A stretch of 64,000 bases of DNA from an uncultured Castellaniella sp. (GCF_937988725.1 NZ_CALKHS010000004.1:62001-126000); one strand, 5' to 3'. Counted from the first letter of the stretch, positions 44,825 through 54,320 are shown. Numbers and translations are program-made. Notes: generated by a model not told the origin, from the letters alone.

Positions 44825-46237
44825 ATGGATCATCTGGATGCTTTGCGGGCGGTGGTTGGCGCAGCGCATGTCTTGACCGGGCCGGACGCCCGGTCCTACG
44901 AGGTCGATTGGCGCGAGCGCTATCAGGGCCGCGCGCTGGCCGTGGCGCGTCCGGGCAGCACGGACGAAGTGGCGGCGGTCATGCGGTATTGCGCGCAGGC
45001 CGGCGTCCCGGTGATTCCCCAGGGGGGCAATACGGGCCTGTGCGGCGGCGCGACGCCCGACGATTCGGGCGTCGCGGTGATCCTGTCGCTGCAGCGCCTG
45101 AACCGGGTGCGCGGCATCGATACCGACAACGACACCATGGACGTCGAGGCCGGCTGCATCCTGCAGTCCGTGCAGCAGGCGGCGCGCGAGGCGGGCCGGC
45201 TGTTTCCGCTCAGCCTGGCGGCCGAGGGCAGCTGCACCATCGGCGGCAACCTGGCGACCAACGCCGGGGGCACACAGGTGCTGCGCTACGGCAACATGCG
45301 CGAACTGACGCTGGGGCTGGAAGTCGTCACGGCCCAGGGCGAGATCTGGCATGGGCTGCGCGGCCTGCGCAAGGACAACACCGGCTACGACCTGCGCGAC
45401 CTATACATCGGCAGCGAGGGCACGCTGGGGGTGATCACGGCGGCCACGCTGAAACTGCACCCCCTGCCGGTGGCGCGCTGCACGGCCCTGCTGGCGCTGG
45501 ACTCCATCGAATCGGCCATCGTCATGCTGGGTCGGGCCCGCGCGGGGCTGGGGGCGTCCCTGACCGGTTTTGAACTGATGGCGGGCAATTGCCTGCAAGA
45601 TGTCGTGCGCTGCTTTCCGCAACAGCGCCTGCCCTTCGAGGGCGCCTCGGCCGAGCTGCCCTGGTTCGCCCTGTTGGAACTGTCCGACAGCGAATCCGAA
45701 GCCCACGCCCGCGAACGCTTTGAAGTGGTCATCGGCGAGGCCATCGAGGCCGGCTGCGTGCAGGATGCGGTGATCGCCGAATCCATGGCGCAGAGCCATG
45801 CCCTGTGGCACCTGCGCGAAAGCATCCCGCTGGCCGAAAAGGAATCCGGCAAGAGCATCAAGCACGACGTCTCGATCCCGGTCTCGCGTATGGCGGAATT
45901 CGTCGTGGGCACCAATGCGGCCCTGCAGGCGGCGTTTCCGGGCATCCGGCACGTGATCTTCGGGCACCTGGGCGACGGCAATCTGCACTACAACGTGGCG
46001 CGAGGGGCGGACTGGGCCGAGGGCCAGCTGCTGGCGCGCCAGGACGACGTCTATGCCCTGGTGCACCAGCGGGTGCATGCCGTGGGCGGTTCGATCAGCG
46101 CCGAACACGGGGTGGGGCAGTTGAAGCGCGACGCGCTGCCGCAATTCAAGGATCCGGTCGAGATGGCCCTGATGCATCGCATCAAGGCCGCGCTGGATCC
46201 GCAGGGCATCATGAATCCCGGCAAGGTCCTGAACTGA
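44825..46237 (+). CDS. FAD-linked D-2-hydroxyacid dehydrogenase (GlcD/D2HGDH group)
   Basis: 470-residue flavoprotein of the VAO/PCMH family. FAD-binding loop VIPQGGNTGLCGGATPDDSG, LAAEGSCTIGGNLATNAGG, and GYDLRDLYIGSEGTLGVIT in the N-terminal half; C-terminal FGHLGDGNLHYNV and SAEHGVGQLKRD supply the metal and substrate residues of the D-lactate/D-2-hydroxyglutarate dehydrogenase branch. No glcE/glcF genes adjoin, so the single-subunit D-2-hydroxyglutarate type is more likely than glycolate oxidase. Frame is open upstream; ATG at 44825 fits the family start. Confidence 0.88.
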   Translation: MDHLDALRAVVGAAHVLTGPDARSYEVDWRERYQGRALAVARPGSTDEVAAVMRYCAQAGVPVIPQGGNTGLCGGATPDDSGVAVILSLQRLNRVRGIDTDNDTMDVEAGCILQSVQQAAREAGRLFPLSLAAEGSCTIGGNLATNAGGTQVLRYGNMRELTLGLEVVTAQGEIWHGLRGLRKDNTGYDLRDLYIGSEGTLGVITAATLKLHPLPVARCTALLALDSIESAIVMLGRARAGLGASLTGFELMAGNCLQDVVRCFPQQRLPFEGASAELPWFALLELSDSESEAHARERFEVVIGEAIEAGCVQDAVIAESMAQSHALWHLRESIPLAEKESGKSIKHDVSIPVSRMAEFVVGTNAALQAAFPGIRHVIFGHLGDGNLHYNVARGADWAEGQLLARQDDVYALVHQRVHAVGGSISAEHGVGQLKRDALPQFKDPVEMALMHRIKAALDPQGIMNPGKVLN

Positions 46238-46253
46238 TTCCGGCGCCCGGGGC

Positions 46254-46272
46254 GGCGCGCCGCCGGGGGCGC
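46254..46272. repeat. 19-base repeat, copy 1 (upstream of ridA-like gene)
   Basis: GGCGCGCCGCCGGGGGCGC here is identical to 54910-54928 upstream of ychF. Both copies lie about 62-66 bases before an ATG and 18-23 bases before a -10-like box (TATCAT at 46296-46301 here). This copy is also the 3' half of a larger imperfect hairpin (46242-46273) just after the dehydrogenase stop. Confidence 0.55.
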
Positions 46273-46334
46273 CTCGTCCGCGACGCGGCCTCGGGTATCA
46301 TGGCGCCGTTTTCCATCCTCTCGGAGTTTTCCAC

Positions 46335-46679
46335 ATGACGATTCAACGCATCGAACCCGGCGTGCGCATGAGCGGCGCCGTCGTCCACGGCAATACCGTG
46401 TACCTGTCCGGCCAGACCGGGACGGGCGACGACGTCCAGGCCCAGGCGCGTTCGGCCCTGGCGAAGGTCGATGAGCTGCTGGCCAAGGCCGGCAGCCACA
46501 AATCCAAGATCCTGCAGGCCACGATCTGGCTGCGCGACATGGCCGACTTCGCGGCCATGAACCCCGTCTGGGAAGCCTGGATCGACCCGGCCAATCCCCC
46601 CGCCCGCGCCACCGGCGAGGCCCGCCTGGCCAGCCCCGGCCTGAAGTTCGAAGTCATCATCGTCGCCGCGCGCGACTAA
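46335..46679 (+). CDS. RidA/YjgF-family protein
   Basis: 114-residue trimeric RidA-fold protein. RidA enzymes hydrolyse reactive enamine/imine intermediates from PLP enzymes; the key Arg is present in NPPARATGEARLASPGLKFEV. The sequence (GVRMSGAVVHGNTVYLSGQTG at the N-terminus) is closer to the Rid4-7 branches than to archetypal RidA, for which activity is less certain. Monocistronic, convergent with mutM. Confidence 0.88.
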   Translation: MTIQRIEPGVRMSGAVVHGNTVYLSGQTGTGDDVQAQARSALAKVDELLAKAGSHKSKILQATIWLRDMADFAAMNPVWEAWIDPANPPARATGEARLASPGLKFEVIIVAARD

Positions 46680-46683
46680 GCCC

Positions 46684-47511
46684 TCATCGTTTCTGGCACA
46701 GCGGGCAGAAATACGTGGCCCGCTGCCCCTGCACGATCCGGCGGATGGGGCCGGCGCAGCGCGGGCAGGGCTGGCCGTCGCGTTCATAGACGGCGGCGTG
46801 TAGCGTGAAGTACGCCCCCGGCGCGCCCTGGGCGTTGACGTAGTCGCGCAGCGTGCTGCCGCCCGATTCCAGGGCCTGGCTCAGCGTCTGCAGAATGGCG
46901 GCGTGCAGCCGCGCGCAGCGCGGCCGCGACAGGCGGCTGCCCGGCGTGCGCGGGTCGATGCCCGCCTGGTACAGGGATTCGGACGCATAGATGTTGCCCA
47001 CCCCGACGACGATGCGGCCGCCCAGCAGCAGCTGCTTGATGGATTGACGCCGGCCATGCACGCCTGCATGCAGGCTGTCGGGCGTGAAGCCGGGGCCGAA
47101 GGGCTCGCTGCCCAGGCTGGCCAGCAATGGATGCTCGCCGATCGGGCCGGCGTCCGCCGGGTGCCAGAGCACGGCGCCGAAGCGGCGCGGATCGTGCAAC
47201 AGGAATCGGGCATCGTCGAACACCCATTCCACGTGATCGTGCTTGCGCAGGGGCTCGTCCATCGCGACCCGCCGCAGGGACCCCGACATGCCCAGATGCA
47301 CGATCTGGGTGCCGTGCGCGAATCGGATCAGCAGGTATTTCCCCCGCCGTTCGCAGGCCAGCACCCGGGTATTGTCCAGCAAGGCGGGCAGGTCCGGGGG
47401 AATGGGCCAGCGCAGGCGGGGCTCGTGCACAATCAGTTGCCGCAGGATACGGCCGGGCATGATCGTGGCAATTCCACGACGCGTTGTTTCGACTTCTGGC
47501 AGTTCAGGCAT
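46684..47511 (-). CDS. mutM: Formamidopyrimidine-DNA glycosylase
   Basis: 275-residue base-excision-repair enzyme removing 8-oxoguanine and formamidopyrimidines. Catalytic N-terminus MPELPEVETTRRG (Pro2 nucleophile, Glu3), conserved Lys in RRGKYLL, GVGNIYASESLYQAGI helix-two-turn-helix, and the C-terminal zinc finger CPRC...CPLC. The start is fixed by the invariant N-terminus although the frame continues upstream. Starts of mutM and the divergent TPR gene are only 25 bases apart, so their promoters must overlap one another or the genes. Confidence 0.96.
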   Translation of the reverse strand: MPELPEVETTRRGIATIMPGRILRQLIVHEPRLRWPIPPDLPALLDNTRVLACERRGKYLLIRFAHGTQIVHLGMSGSLRRVAMDEPLRKHDHVEWVFDDARFLLHDPRRFGAVLWHPADAGPIGEHPLLASLGSEPFGPGFTPDSLHAGVHGRRQSIKQLLLGGRIVVGVGNIYASESLYQAGIDPRTPGSRLSRPRCARLHAAILQTLSQALESGGSTLRDYVNAQGAPGAYFTLHAAVYERDGQPCPRCAGPIRRIVQGQRATYFCPLCQKR

Positions 47512-47536
47512 GGCAGGGTGATAACATCCTCTTTCG

Positions 47537-49372
47537 ATGAAGCAATTTTGCCACCAGACGCGGGCATTTCTCGCGTTGCGGCCCTGGTTACCGCCGATGA
47601 GAATCTCCGCCTCCGTATTGCCCGTGGTGCTGGCGCTGGCCGCCGCGCACGAGACGGCCTGGGCTGCCCCGCCGATTCCGGCGCCGGCCGATTCGGTTGA
47701 AACCATCCAGTTGCGTCCGGGCGAGCCGCCCGCCGTCAGCCTGACGCCGGACCTGTTGTACCGCATTCTGGTGGCGGAATTATCCGCCCAGCAGGGGCAG
47801 TACGACGATGCCGCTCAGGAATTGCTGGGCGTGGCGCGGGATACGCTGGACCCCCGCCTGGGGCAGCGGGCCTTCCAGATGGCCATGACCGGCCGCAACC
47901 TGGCGCTGGCCCTGCAGTCCGCCCGGGAATGGGCGCGGCTGGACCCCGAAAACCCCGAAGCCGTCGCCGCGTCGCTGGCCCTGTCGGCCTCCAGCGGGCA
48001 GACCGACGGTCTGGCCCGCACGCTGGCGCGCCGGATCGAATCCGCCGACGACAAGGACCAGGCCGTCGTCCAGGCGGCGGGCATCGTCTCCAAGATGACG
48101 GACAAGCGCCTGGCGCTGGACGTGCTGGACAAGGCCCTGTCCGGAGTCGTGAAGACCTCGGCCCTGGCGCATCTGGCGCTGGCCGACGCATCCTGGGCCG
48201 CGGGAGAACCCCGCCGCGCCGTGGACGAGGCCTACCAGGCCCAGGCCCTGGATCCGGATTCGCCGGACGCCGCCCAGCGGGTGCTGGAATACGGCCTGCG
48301 GGTCGAACCCCGCCAGGCCATCGGCGACACCTATGCCTATCTGGCGAAGCATCCGAACCAGCGGGCCCTGCAACTGCTGCTGGTCAGCCGCCTGACGGGG
48401 CAGGGCCAGTTCGACGAAGCCCTGAAACTGCTGGGCTCCATGCGCCGGCAGACGCCCGAAGACTTCGACCTGCTCTACACGGAGGCCGAGGTCAATGCGC
48501 GCGCCGGCCGCTACGATGCGGCCAAGGCGCTGCTGAATGAATACATCACCATCCAGCAGCAGCGCCGCCAGGCGGTGGCCGACGGCGCCACCAACGCCCA
48601 GGCCGACGTGTCCGACGCCCGCCTGCTGCTGGTGCAGATCGCCGAACGCCAGGGCGAACTGAAAGAAGCCATCCAGGAATTGCGCAGCATCGATGAGCCC
48701 AATCTGCGGTTCCAGGCGCAGACCCACGAGGCCGTGCTCTACGGGAAGCTGGGCGATCTGGCGCGGGCCCGCGCCACCCTGGACGCCATCAAGCCCGCCG
48801 ACCGCCGCGAACGCACGGTCATCGTCCTGACGCGCGCATCCATCTACCGCGATGCCGGTCGCACCGACCAGGCCGTCGAGACCCTGAAGGCGGCGGACCT
48901 GGACATGCCGGACACGCCGGAAATCAAGTACGAACTGGGGATGCTGCTGCATCAGCAGGGCAAAAAGGCCGAATTCGAAGCCCTGATGCGCCGGGTGATT
49001 GCCCTGGATCCCGACAATGCCAATGCCTACAACTCGCTGGGCTATACCTACGTCGAGGAGAACCGCGACCTGCCCGAAGCCCGTGACCTGCTGGAACGGG
49101 CGCTGGATCTCGATCCCGACAACGCCTACATCCTGGACAGCGTGGGTTGGTACCTGTTCCGCACCCGGGATTACCAGGGGGCGCTGGAATACCTGCGCCG
49201 GTCCTACGATCATCTGCCGGCCGCCGACGTGGCGGCTCACCTGGGCGAAACCCTCTGGATGCTCAAGCGCCGCGATGAAGCCAGGCGCATCTGGGGCGAA
49301 GGCCGGAAGGCGGATCCCGACAACGAGACGCTGAAGGCCACCCTGAAGCGCCTGGGAGTGACGCTGCCGTGA
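47537..49372 (+). CDS. Tetratricopeptide-repeat protein, probably exported
   Basis: 611-residue protein built mostly of TPR helices (clear repeats at about 480-590: ALDPDNANAYNSLGYTYVEE and ALDLDPDNAYILDSVGWYLF). A signal peptide follows an internal ATG at 47597 (MRISASVLPVVLALAAAHETAWAAPP), which is a better start than the first ATG. Its gene is coupled to lolB by a GTGA overlap; this order (mutM, TPR, lolB, ispE) is common in the group. Function unknown; location next to lolB hints at envelope assembly. Confidence 0.85.
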   Translation: MKQFCHQTRAFLALRPWLPPMRISASVLPVVLALAAAHETAWAAPPIPAPADSVETIQLRPGEPPAVSLTPDLLYRILVAELSAQQGQYDDAAQELLGVARDTLDPRLGQRAFQMAMTGRNLALALQSAREWARLDPENPEAVAASLALSASSGQTDGLARTLARRIESADDKDQAVVQAAGIVSKMTDKRLALDVLDKALSGVVKTSALAHLALADASWAAGEPRRAVDEAYQAQALDPDSPDAAQRVLEYGLRVEPRQAIGDTYAYLAKHPNQRALQLLLVSRLTGQGQFDEALKLLGSMRRQTPEDFDLLYTEAEVNARAGRYDAAKALLNEYITIQQQRRQAVADGATNAQADVSDARLLLVQIAERQGELKEAIQELRSIDEPNLRFQAQTHEAVLYGKLGDLARARATLDAIKPADRRERTVIVLTRASIYRDAGRTDQAVETLKAADLDMPDTPEIKYELGMLLHQQGKKAEFEALMRRVIALDPDNANAYNSLGYTYVEENRDLPEARDLLERALDLDPDNAYILDSVGWYLFRTRDYQGALEYLRRSYDHLPAADVAAHLGETLWMLKRRDEARRIWGEGRKADPDNETLKATLKRLGVTLP

Positions 49373-49941
49373 CGATGATGCGTGCGGGGCGACTGCTGGC
49401 GGGACTGGGCCTGGTTCTGGTCCTGGCCGCCTGTGCCACGCCTACCCGCATCGGCGGCCAGGGCCAGGCGTTCGAGCGCATCGGCCGCTTCGCCGTGAAC
49501 CTGCAGCCGGTGGCGCAGCCGCCCTATGCCGCGCAAGGCGGGTTTTCCTGGCGGGACGACGGGCGCGCGCTGCGGCTGGATCTCAGCAATCCGCTGGGCA
49601 GCGTGCTGGCGCGAATCCGGGTGGAACCCGGCTCCTCCGTCCTGGAACGCGCCGACGGCAGCCGGGAAGCCGCGCCGTCGCCCGATGCCCTGCTGACCCG
49701 GATCTGGGGGCATCCGATGCCGGTGGAAGGCCTGCGCTACTGGATCCGCGGGCAGGCCGAACCCGGCCGCGACGCCGTCGGCGTCCAGCGGGATGAACAG
49801 GGCCGCCTGACGGCCTTGCGGCAGGACGGCTGGGATGCGCGCCTGTCGGACTACGACGATCAGGGCCCGCTGCGGGTGCGCCTGTCGCGCCGGGACGACC
49901 AGGGGCAGTGGCGCCTGCAGCTGATCATGGACCGCCCCTGA
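49369..49941 (+). CDS. lolB: Outer-membrane lipoprotein-insertion protein LolB
   Basis: 190-residue lipoprotein that takes lipoproteins from LolA and inserts them in the outer membrane. Lipobox LVLAAC with Cys at about 22 after a 20-residue hydrophobic signal; mature part matches LolB (GGFSWRDDGRALRLDLSNPLGSVLARI). The GTG start overlaps the TPR gene stop; in-frame ATG codons two and three positions on are alternatives. Confidence 0.9.
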   Translation: MTMMRAGRLLAGLGLVLVLAACATPTRIGGQGQAFERIGRFAVNLQPVAQPPYAAQGGFSWRDDGRALRLDLSNPLGSVLARIRVEPGSSVLERADGSREAAPSPDALLTRIWGHPMPVEGLRYWIRGQAEPGRDAVGVQRDEQGRLTALRQDGWDARLSDYDDQGPLRVRLSRRDDQGQWRLQLIMDRP

Positions 49942-49975
49942 TGCGGCCCGATCCGGCCCGGCGAGGACGCCATCC

Positions 49976-50872
49976 ATGACCGCGCTGTATGACGTTCCCG
50001 CGCCCGCCAAGCTGAACCTGTTCCTGCACGTGGTCGGCCGGCGACCGGACGGCTATCACCGGCTGCAGACCGTGTTTCGCTTCATCGACCTGTTCGATCA
50101 TCTGGATTTCGAGCGCACGGCCGACGGCCGCATCGAACGCGAGGGCGACGGCTTGGCGGGCCTGCCCGCCGACCAGGACCTGGTCCTGCGGGCGGCGCGC
50201 AGCCTGCGGCAGGCCACCGGCGCGCGCTACGGCGCCCGCATCGCCTACCGCAAGCGGATTCCGGCCGGCGGCGGCCTGGGGGGCGGGTCCAGCGATGCGG
50301 CCACCACCCTGATCGCCCTGAACCGCCTGTGGAACACCGGCCTGACGCGCGCCCAGCTGCTGCGGCTGGCCCTGCCGCTGGGGGCGGACGTGCCGGTGTT
50401 CGTCTTCGGCCGATCGGCCTTCGCCCAGGGCGTGGGCGAAGACCTGGACGCCGTGGCCCTGCCGCCCCGGGCGTACTGGGTCCTGCGGCCCAAGGCCCAC
50501 ATCCCGACGGCCGATGTGTTCCGGGATCCTGATTTGACAAGAGATTCGGAATCGGTAAAAATCTCGGTCTTTGCTGATTGGCAAACAGAACACAGCGGCC
50601 TATTTGGCCGCAACGATCTGGAATCTGTCGTCTGTCGGCGCCACCCGATGATCGCCCGCATACTGGGGACGATGCGTCAGGCGGGGCTCGATGCGCGAAT
50701 GACCGGATCCGGCTCGTGCCTGTTTGCCGGGTTCGCCGATACCCGACAGGCTCGGGTGCAGCAGGACCGGATAATCAGTAAAATACATGACCTGCCCAAT
50801 GTGGTCATCGAAGGCAGCTGGGTTTGCCAGGGGCTGGATGATCATCCACTGCGGGATTGGGTCGTAGACTGA
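49976..50872 (+). CDS. ispE: 4-(cytidine 5'-diphospho)-2-C-methyl-D-erythritol kinase
   Basis: 298-residue GHMP kinase of the non-mevalonate isoprenoid pathway. N-terminal PAPAKLNLFLHVVGRRPDGYH, ATP loop PAGGGLGGGSSDAA, and the third GHMP motif MTGSGSCLFAGF are intact. From roughly 50530 to 50620 the DNA is less GC-rich than around it, in the variable region between domains. It is followed five bases later by tRNA-Gln, an order typical for betaproteobacteria. Confidence 0.95.
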   Translation: MTALYDVPAPAKLNLFLHVVGRRPDGYHRLQTVFRFIDLFDHLDFERTADGRIEREGDGLAGLPADQDLVLRAARSLRQATGARYGARIAYRKRIPAGGGLGGGSSDAATTLIALNRLWNTGLTRAQLLRLALPLGADVPVFVFGRSAFAQGVGEDLDAVALPPRAYWVLRPKAHIPTADVFRDPDLTRDSESVKISVFADWQTEHSGLFGRNDLESVVCRRHPMIARILGTMRQAGLDARMTGSGSCLFAGFADTRQARVQQDRIISKIHDLPNVVIEGSWVCQGLDDHPLRDWVVD

Positions 50873-50877
50873 ACAGT

Positions 50878-50954
50878 TGGGGAATCGCCAAGCTGGTTAA
50901 GGCACCGGATTTTGATTCCGGCATGCGAAGGTTCGAATCCTTCTTCCCCAGCCA
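50878..50954 (+). tRNA. tRNA-Gln (anticodon TTG)
   Basis: Acceptor strand TGGGGAA (50878-50884) pairs with TTCCCCA (50944-50950); discriminator G and an encoded CCA follow (to 50954). Anticodon arm CCGGA-TTTTGAT-TCCGG gives anticodon TTG, reading CAA; the T arm contains GTTCGAATC. Located between ispE and prs. Confidence 0.96.
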
Positions 50955-51049
50955 CTCTTCTATATGCAGACATGCATTCCAGGCTGTTGAGTCGGCCCCA
51001 CCGGGGCGCTGGTCAACAGCCTTGTCATTTGACACATTGGTTCGACACC

Positions 51050-52000
51050 ATGGCACAAGACAGATTCATGATTTTTACCGGCACGGCCAATCCTCGCCTG
51101 GCGGTCGACGTAGTGAATCATCTGGACATGTCGCTGGGGAAGATGACCGTGGGCCGTTTCTCCGACGGCGAAGTCATGGTCGAGATCAATGAAAACGTCC
51201 GCGGCAAGGACGTGTTCGTGCTGCAGCCCACCTGCGCGCCCACCAACGACAATCTCATGGAAATCATGGTGATGGTCGATGCCCTGCGCCGCGCCTCGGC
51301 CCGCAACATCACCGCCGCCATCCCGTATTTCGGCTATGCCCGCCAGGATCGCCGGCCGCGTTCGGCCCGCGTGTCGATCTCGGCGAAGGTCGTGGCCAAC
51401 ATGCTGCAGTCCGTCGGCGTCGATCGCGTCATGATGATGGACCTGCACGCCGACCAGATCCAGGGTTTCTTCGATATCCCGGTCGACAACATCTACGCCG
51501 GTCCGATCCTGCTGGGCGACATCTGGAGCCGCAACTTTCAGAACCTGGTCGTCGTGTCGCCCGACATCGGCGGGGTGGTGCGCGCGCGCGCCCTGGCCAA
51601 GCAGCTGGAATCCGACCTGGCCATCATCGACAAGCGTCGCCCGCGCGCCAACGTGTCCGAAGTCATGAACATCATCGGCGACGTCAACGGGCGCACCTGC
51701 CTGATCATGGACGACATGGTCGATACTGCCGGCACGCTGTGCAAGGCGGCCCAGGCCCTGAAGGACCGGGGCGCCGGATCCGTCTATGCCTATTGCACCC
51801 ACCCGGTGCTGTCGGGCGAAGCCGTCAAGCGCATCCAGGACTCCGCGCTCGACGAAGTCGTCGTCACCGACACCATTCCGCTGTCCGAAGCCGCCCGCCA
51901 GTGCGGGAAGATCCGCCAGCTGTCCTGCGCCTCACTGTTGGGCGAAACCATCCTGCGCATCGCGACGGCCGAGTCGGTCAGTTCGCTGTTTGCCGACTGA
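51050..52000 (+). CDS. prs: Ribose-phosphate pyrophosphokinase
   Basis: 316-residue PRPP synthase. Conserved parts: FTGTANPRLAVDVVNHL, FSDGEVMVEINENVRGKDVFVLQ, the PYFGYARQDRR flexible loop, DLHADQIQGFFDIPVDN, and the PRPP-binding IMDDMVDTAGTL. The frame runs upstream through the tRNA, but the ATG at 51050 gives the family N-terminus. Supplies PRPP for nucleotides, His and Trp synthesis. Confidence 0.97.
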   Translation: MAQDRFMIFTGTANPRLAVDVVNHLDMSLGKMTVGRFSDGEVMVEINENVRGKDVFVLQPTCAPTNDNLMEIMVMVDALRRASARNITAAIPYFGYARQDRRPRSARVSISAKVVANMLQSVGVDRVMMMDLHADQIQGFFDIPVDNIYAGPILLGDIWSRNFQNLVVVSPDIGGVVRARALAKQLESDLAIIDKRRPRANVSEVMNIIGDVNGRTCLIMDDMVDTAGTLCKAAQALKDRGAGSVYAYCTHPVLSGEAVKRIQDSALDEVVVTDTIPLSEAARQCGKIRQLSCASLLGETILRIATAESVSSLFAD

Positions 52001-52099
52001 TTTTTTTGATCCCCCGCTGGTCGCGGCGGGGGGGTGTCTGTGCAGCCTTGGCTGCTGTTTTGAATGGGGCCGATGCGGCCCCGCCTTTTGGAGCTTTCC

Positions 52100-52717
52100 A
52101 TGAAATTCACCGCCACTTCGCGTAGCGTCCAGGGTTCGAGTGCGAGCCGCCGCCTGCGCCGCGCCGGTCGGGTGCCCGCCATCGTTTACGGTGGCAAGTC
52201 CGGCCCGGCCAACATCGAACTCGACCACAACGAGATCTACCACGCCCTGAACAAGGAAGAATTCCACGCTTCCATCCTGGACATGGTCCTGGACGGCAAG
52301 ACCGAGCCCGTGCTGGTGCGCGCCGTGCAATGGCACTCGTACCGCCCCCTGGTCCTGCACGTAGACTTCCAGCGCGTGGACGCGTCCCAGGCCGTGAGCA
52401 CCAAGGTGCCGGTGCACTACCTGAACGCCGACCAGAGCCCGGCCGTCAAGCTCGCCGGCCAGGTCGTCACCCACGGTCCGTCCGAACTGGACATCACCTG
52501 CCTGCCTGCCAACCTGCCGAAGTTCATCGAAGTCGATCTGGGCAACATGATCGGCGGCGCCCGCCTGCACCTGGCCGACATCACGCTGCCGATCGGCGTG
52601 AAGTACGTGCCGCACGGCGACGACGTGAACCCACTGCTGGCCCAGGCCGCCGCCCCCAAGGGCTCGGCCGCCGATGACGACGCGGCCCCGGCCGCCGACG
52701 CGCCGGCTGCCGAATAA
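52100..52717 (+). CDS. rplY: 50S ribosomal protein L25 (Ctc long form)
   Basis: 205-residue L25/TL5/Ctc protein that binds 5S rRNA. N-terminal L25 domain (1-95; RSVQGSSASRRLRRAGRVPAIVYGG), C-terminal beta domain (about 96-185), and an acidic/Ala-rich tail. Start at the ATG preceded by TTTTGGAG; the frame is open 12 codons upstream. Gene order prs-rplY-pth is conserved in the group. Confidence 0.95.
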   Translation: MKFTATSRSVQGSSASRRLRRAGRVPAIVYGGKSGPANIELDHNEIYHALNKEEFHASILDMVLDGKTEPVLVRAVQWHSYRPLVLHVDFQRVDASQAVSTKVPVHYLNADQSPAVKLAGQVVTHGPSELDITCLPANLPKFIEVDLGNMIGGARLHLADITLPIGVKYVPHGDDVNPLLAQAAAPKGSAADDDAAPAADAPAAE

Positions 52718-52746
52718 GCCCGACTCGCTGGCATCAGCACCCCCCG

Positions 52747-52781
52747 AAACCCCCGCCCCTCGTCAGATGGGCGGGGGTTTT
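52747..52781 (+). terminator. Terminator after rplY
   Basis: AAACCCCCGCCC (52747-52758) pairs perfectly with GGGCGGGGGTTT (52769-52780), ten-base loop, T-run at the end. Confidence 0.88.
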
Positions 52782-52830
52782 GACGTATGATGGGGGCCGT
52801 TTCAATGTCTTGCCATTTCGAACCATCACG

Positions 52831-53427
52831 ATGACCGCGCCCATCCGCCTCATTGTGGGCCTGGGCAATCCCGGTCCCGAATATGAAACCACCCGCCACA
52901 ACGCGGGCTTCTGGCTGGCGGATCATTTCGCCGACGACCTGCATGCCGGCTTCACGCTGGAAAAATCCTTCTTCGCCTGGGTCGCCCGCGCCCGCCACGC
53001 CGGCCAGCCCGTCGTGCTGGCCAAGCCGATCACCTTCATGAACAAGTCGGGGCAGGCCGTCGGCGCCCTGGCGCGCTTCTACAAGCTGCAGCCCGAGGAA
53101 ATCCTGGTCCTGCACGACGAACTGGATCTGTTGCCCGGGGCCGTGAAATTGAAGTTCGGCGGCGGCCATGCAGGGCACAATGGCCTGCGGGACATCCAGG
53201 CGGTGCTGGGCACCCCCAAGTTCTGGCGCCTGCGCATCGGCATCGGCCATCCGCGCAGCCTGGGGCTGGCGCAGGCCGTGGTCAATTTCGTGCTGCACCC
53301 ACCTCGTCAGGACGACATGCCGGGTATCGACGAGGTCATCCGGCGCTGCCGGCTGGAACTGCCCGCGCTGCTGGACGGATCGTTCGATCGCGTGACCGAG
53401 CGCCTGCATCAGGGAAATCATGATTGA
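52831..53427 (+). CDS. pth: Peptidyl-tRNA hydrolase
   Basis: 198-residue enzyme that recycles tRNA from prematurely released peptidyl-tRNA. Conserved GLGNPGPEYETTRHNAGFW contains the catalytic His; KPITFMNKSGQAV, HDELDLLPG and GGGHAGHNGLRDI are family blocks. Starts at the ATG before TAPIRLIVGLGNPG; 17 upstream codons in frame are not family-like. Confidence 0.96.
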   Translation: MTAPIRLIVGLGNPGPEYETTRHNAGFWLADHFADDLHAGFTLEKSFFAWVARARHAGQPVVLAKPITFMNKSGQAVGALARFYKLQPEEILVLHDELDLLPGAVKLKFGGGHAGHNGLRDIQAVLGTPKFWRLRIGIGHPRSLGLAQAVVNFVLHPPRQDDMPGIDEVIRRCRLELPALLDGSFDRVTERLHQGNHD

Positions 53428-53504
53428 GGCCGCCGGGCGGCCGCCTGGCGGCTTGGCCCGGCGCGGGATGTCCGGGCGCCTGCCCGCCATGAAAAGGTGA
53501 GAAC

Positions 53505-54299
53505 ATGGGTTTGCCAGGGTTCACCCGTCCGCGCGGCTTGCCGACCATGGGCGAGGAGATCGTCGATTTCCTGAAGTTCGTCAGGCGGCCCCGACCGGGG
53601 CCGCGCCTGCGCCCGCGCCGCCCCGGCCCTGGGTTGCGGGCGGACTTCTCCTTGAATGCGCCCTGGTGGCGCCTGCTGCATTGGGCCGTCCTGCTGTGGG
53701 TGGTCAACATCTTCGTCTTCGCCCCCCTGGCGCTGTCGGCGGCGGACGCCAGCGGCGCCCAGCATCGCCTGGATATCCACAATATTCCCTGGCTGGCGGC
53801 CCTGGTCTGGGCGCCCATCGTCGAGGAACTGACCTTTCGCTACGCCTTGCGCCGTCCCGCCATGCTGTGGTGGTTCGTGCCCCTGATGGCCGCGATCCTG
53901 GTGCAGGGCATGGGGGCGACGTCCGTCCCGATGGCGGCGGTGGCGGTGTTGCTGGCGCTGGCGCCGCTCTGGTATCCGGCCGGTCACCGCTGGCAGGCGG
54001 GCTGGGCGGCCGGCTGGCGCTGGCGCCGCCGGGCGTGCCGGGCGTTTCCTGTGCTGTTCCATGCCGCCGCACTGGCGTTCGCGGCCGTGCACTTGTACAA
54101 CTTCCGCATGACCTCCATGACCCTGGTGCTGCTGCCCCTGCTGGTGCTGCCTCAGTGGGTCACCGGCCTGGTCCTGGGATGGATGCGGGTCAGGCGCGGC
54201 ATCGGGGCGTCGATCATGCTGCACGCCATGTTCAACGGCGGGCCGCTGCTGCTGATCGGGCTGATCCTGCATTTCGCGCCGCAGCTGGCGGCGGGCTGA
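53505..54299 (+). CDS. CPBP-family intramembrane protease-like protein
   Basis: 264-residue membrane protein of the CAAX-protease/bacteriocin-processing (Abi) superfamily. Motif 1 is EELTFR (EExxxR); later His-containing motifs are in FAAVHLYNF and MLHAMFNGG, so the putative metal/catalytic residues are complete. The N-terminal 50 residues are basic and Pro-rich (RRPRPGPRLRPRRPGPG), outside the membrane part. Substrate unknown. Confidence 0.8.
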   Translation: MGLPGFTRPRGLPTMGEEIVDFLKFVRRPRPGPRLRPRRPGPGLRADFSLNAPWWRLLHWAVLLWVVNIFVFAPLALSAADASGAQHRLDIHNIPWLAALVWAPIVEELTFRYALRRPAMLWWFVPLMAAILVQGMGATSVPMAAVAVLLALAPLWYPAGHRWQAGWAAGWRWRRRACRAFPVLFHAAALAFAAVHLYNFRMTSMTLVLLPLLVLPQWVTGLVLGWMRVRRGIGASIMLHAMFNGGPLLLIGLILHFAPQLAAG

Positions 54300-54320
54300 T
54301 CCGAATCGACGGAGACTGTG

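Noticed and set aside
52011..52032. Terminator between prs and rplY
   Set aside because: CCCCCGC/GCGGGGG can pair, but the T-run lies before and not after the hairpin on the plus strand, so it does not work as an intrinsic terminator there.
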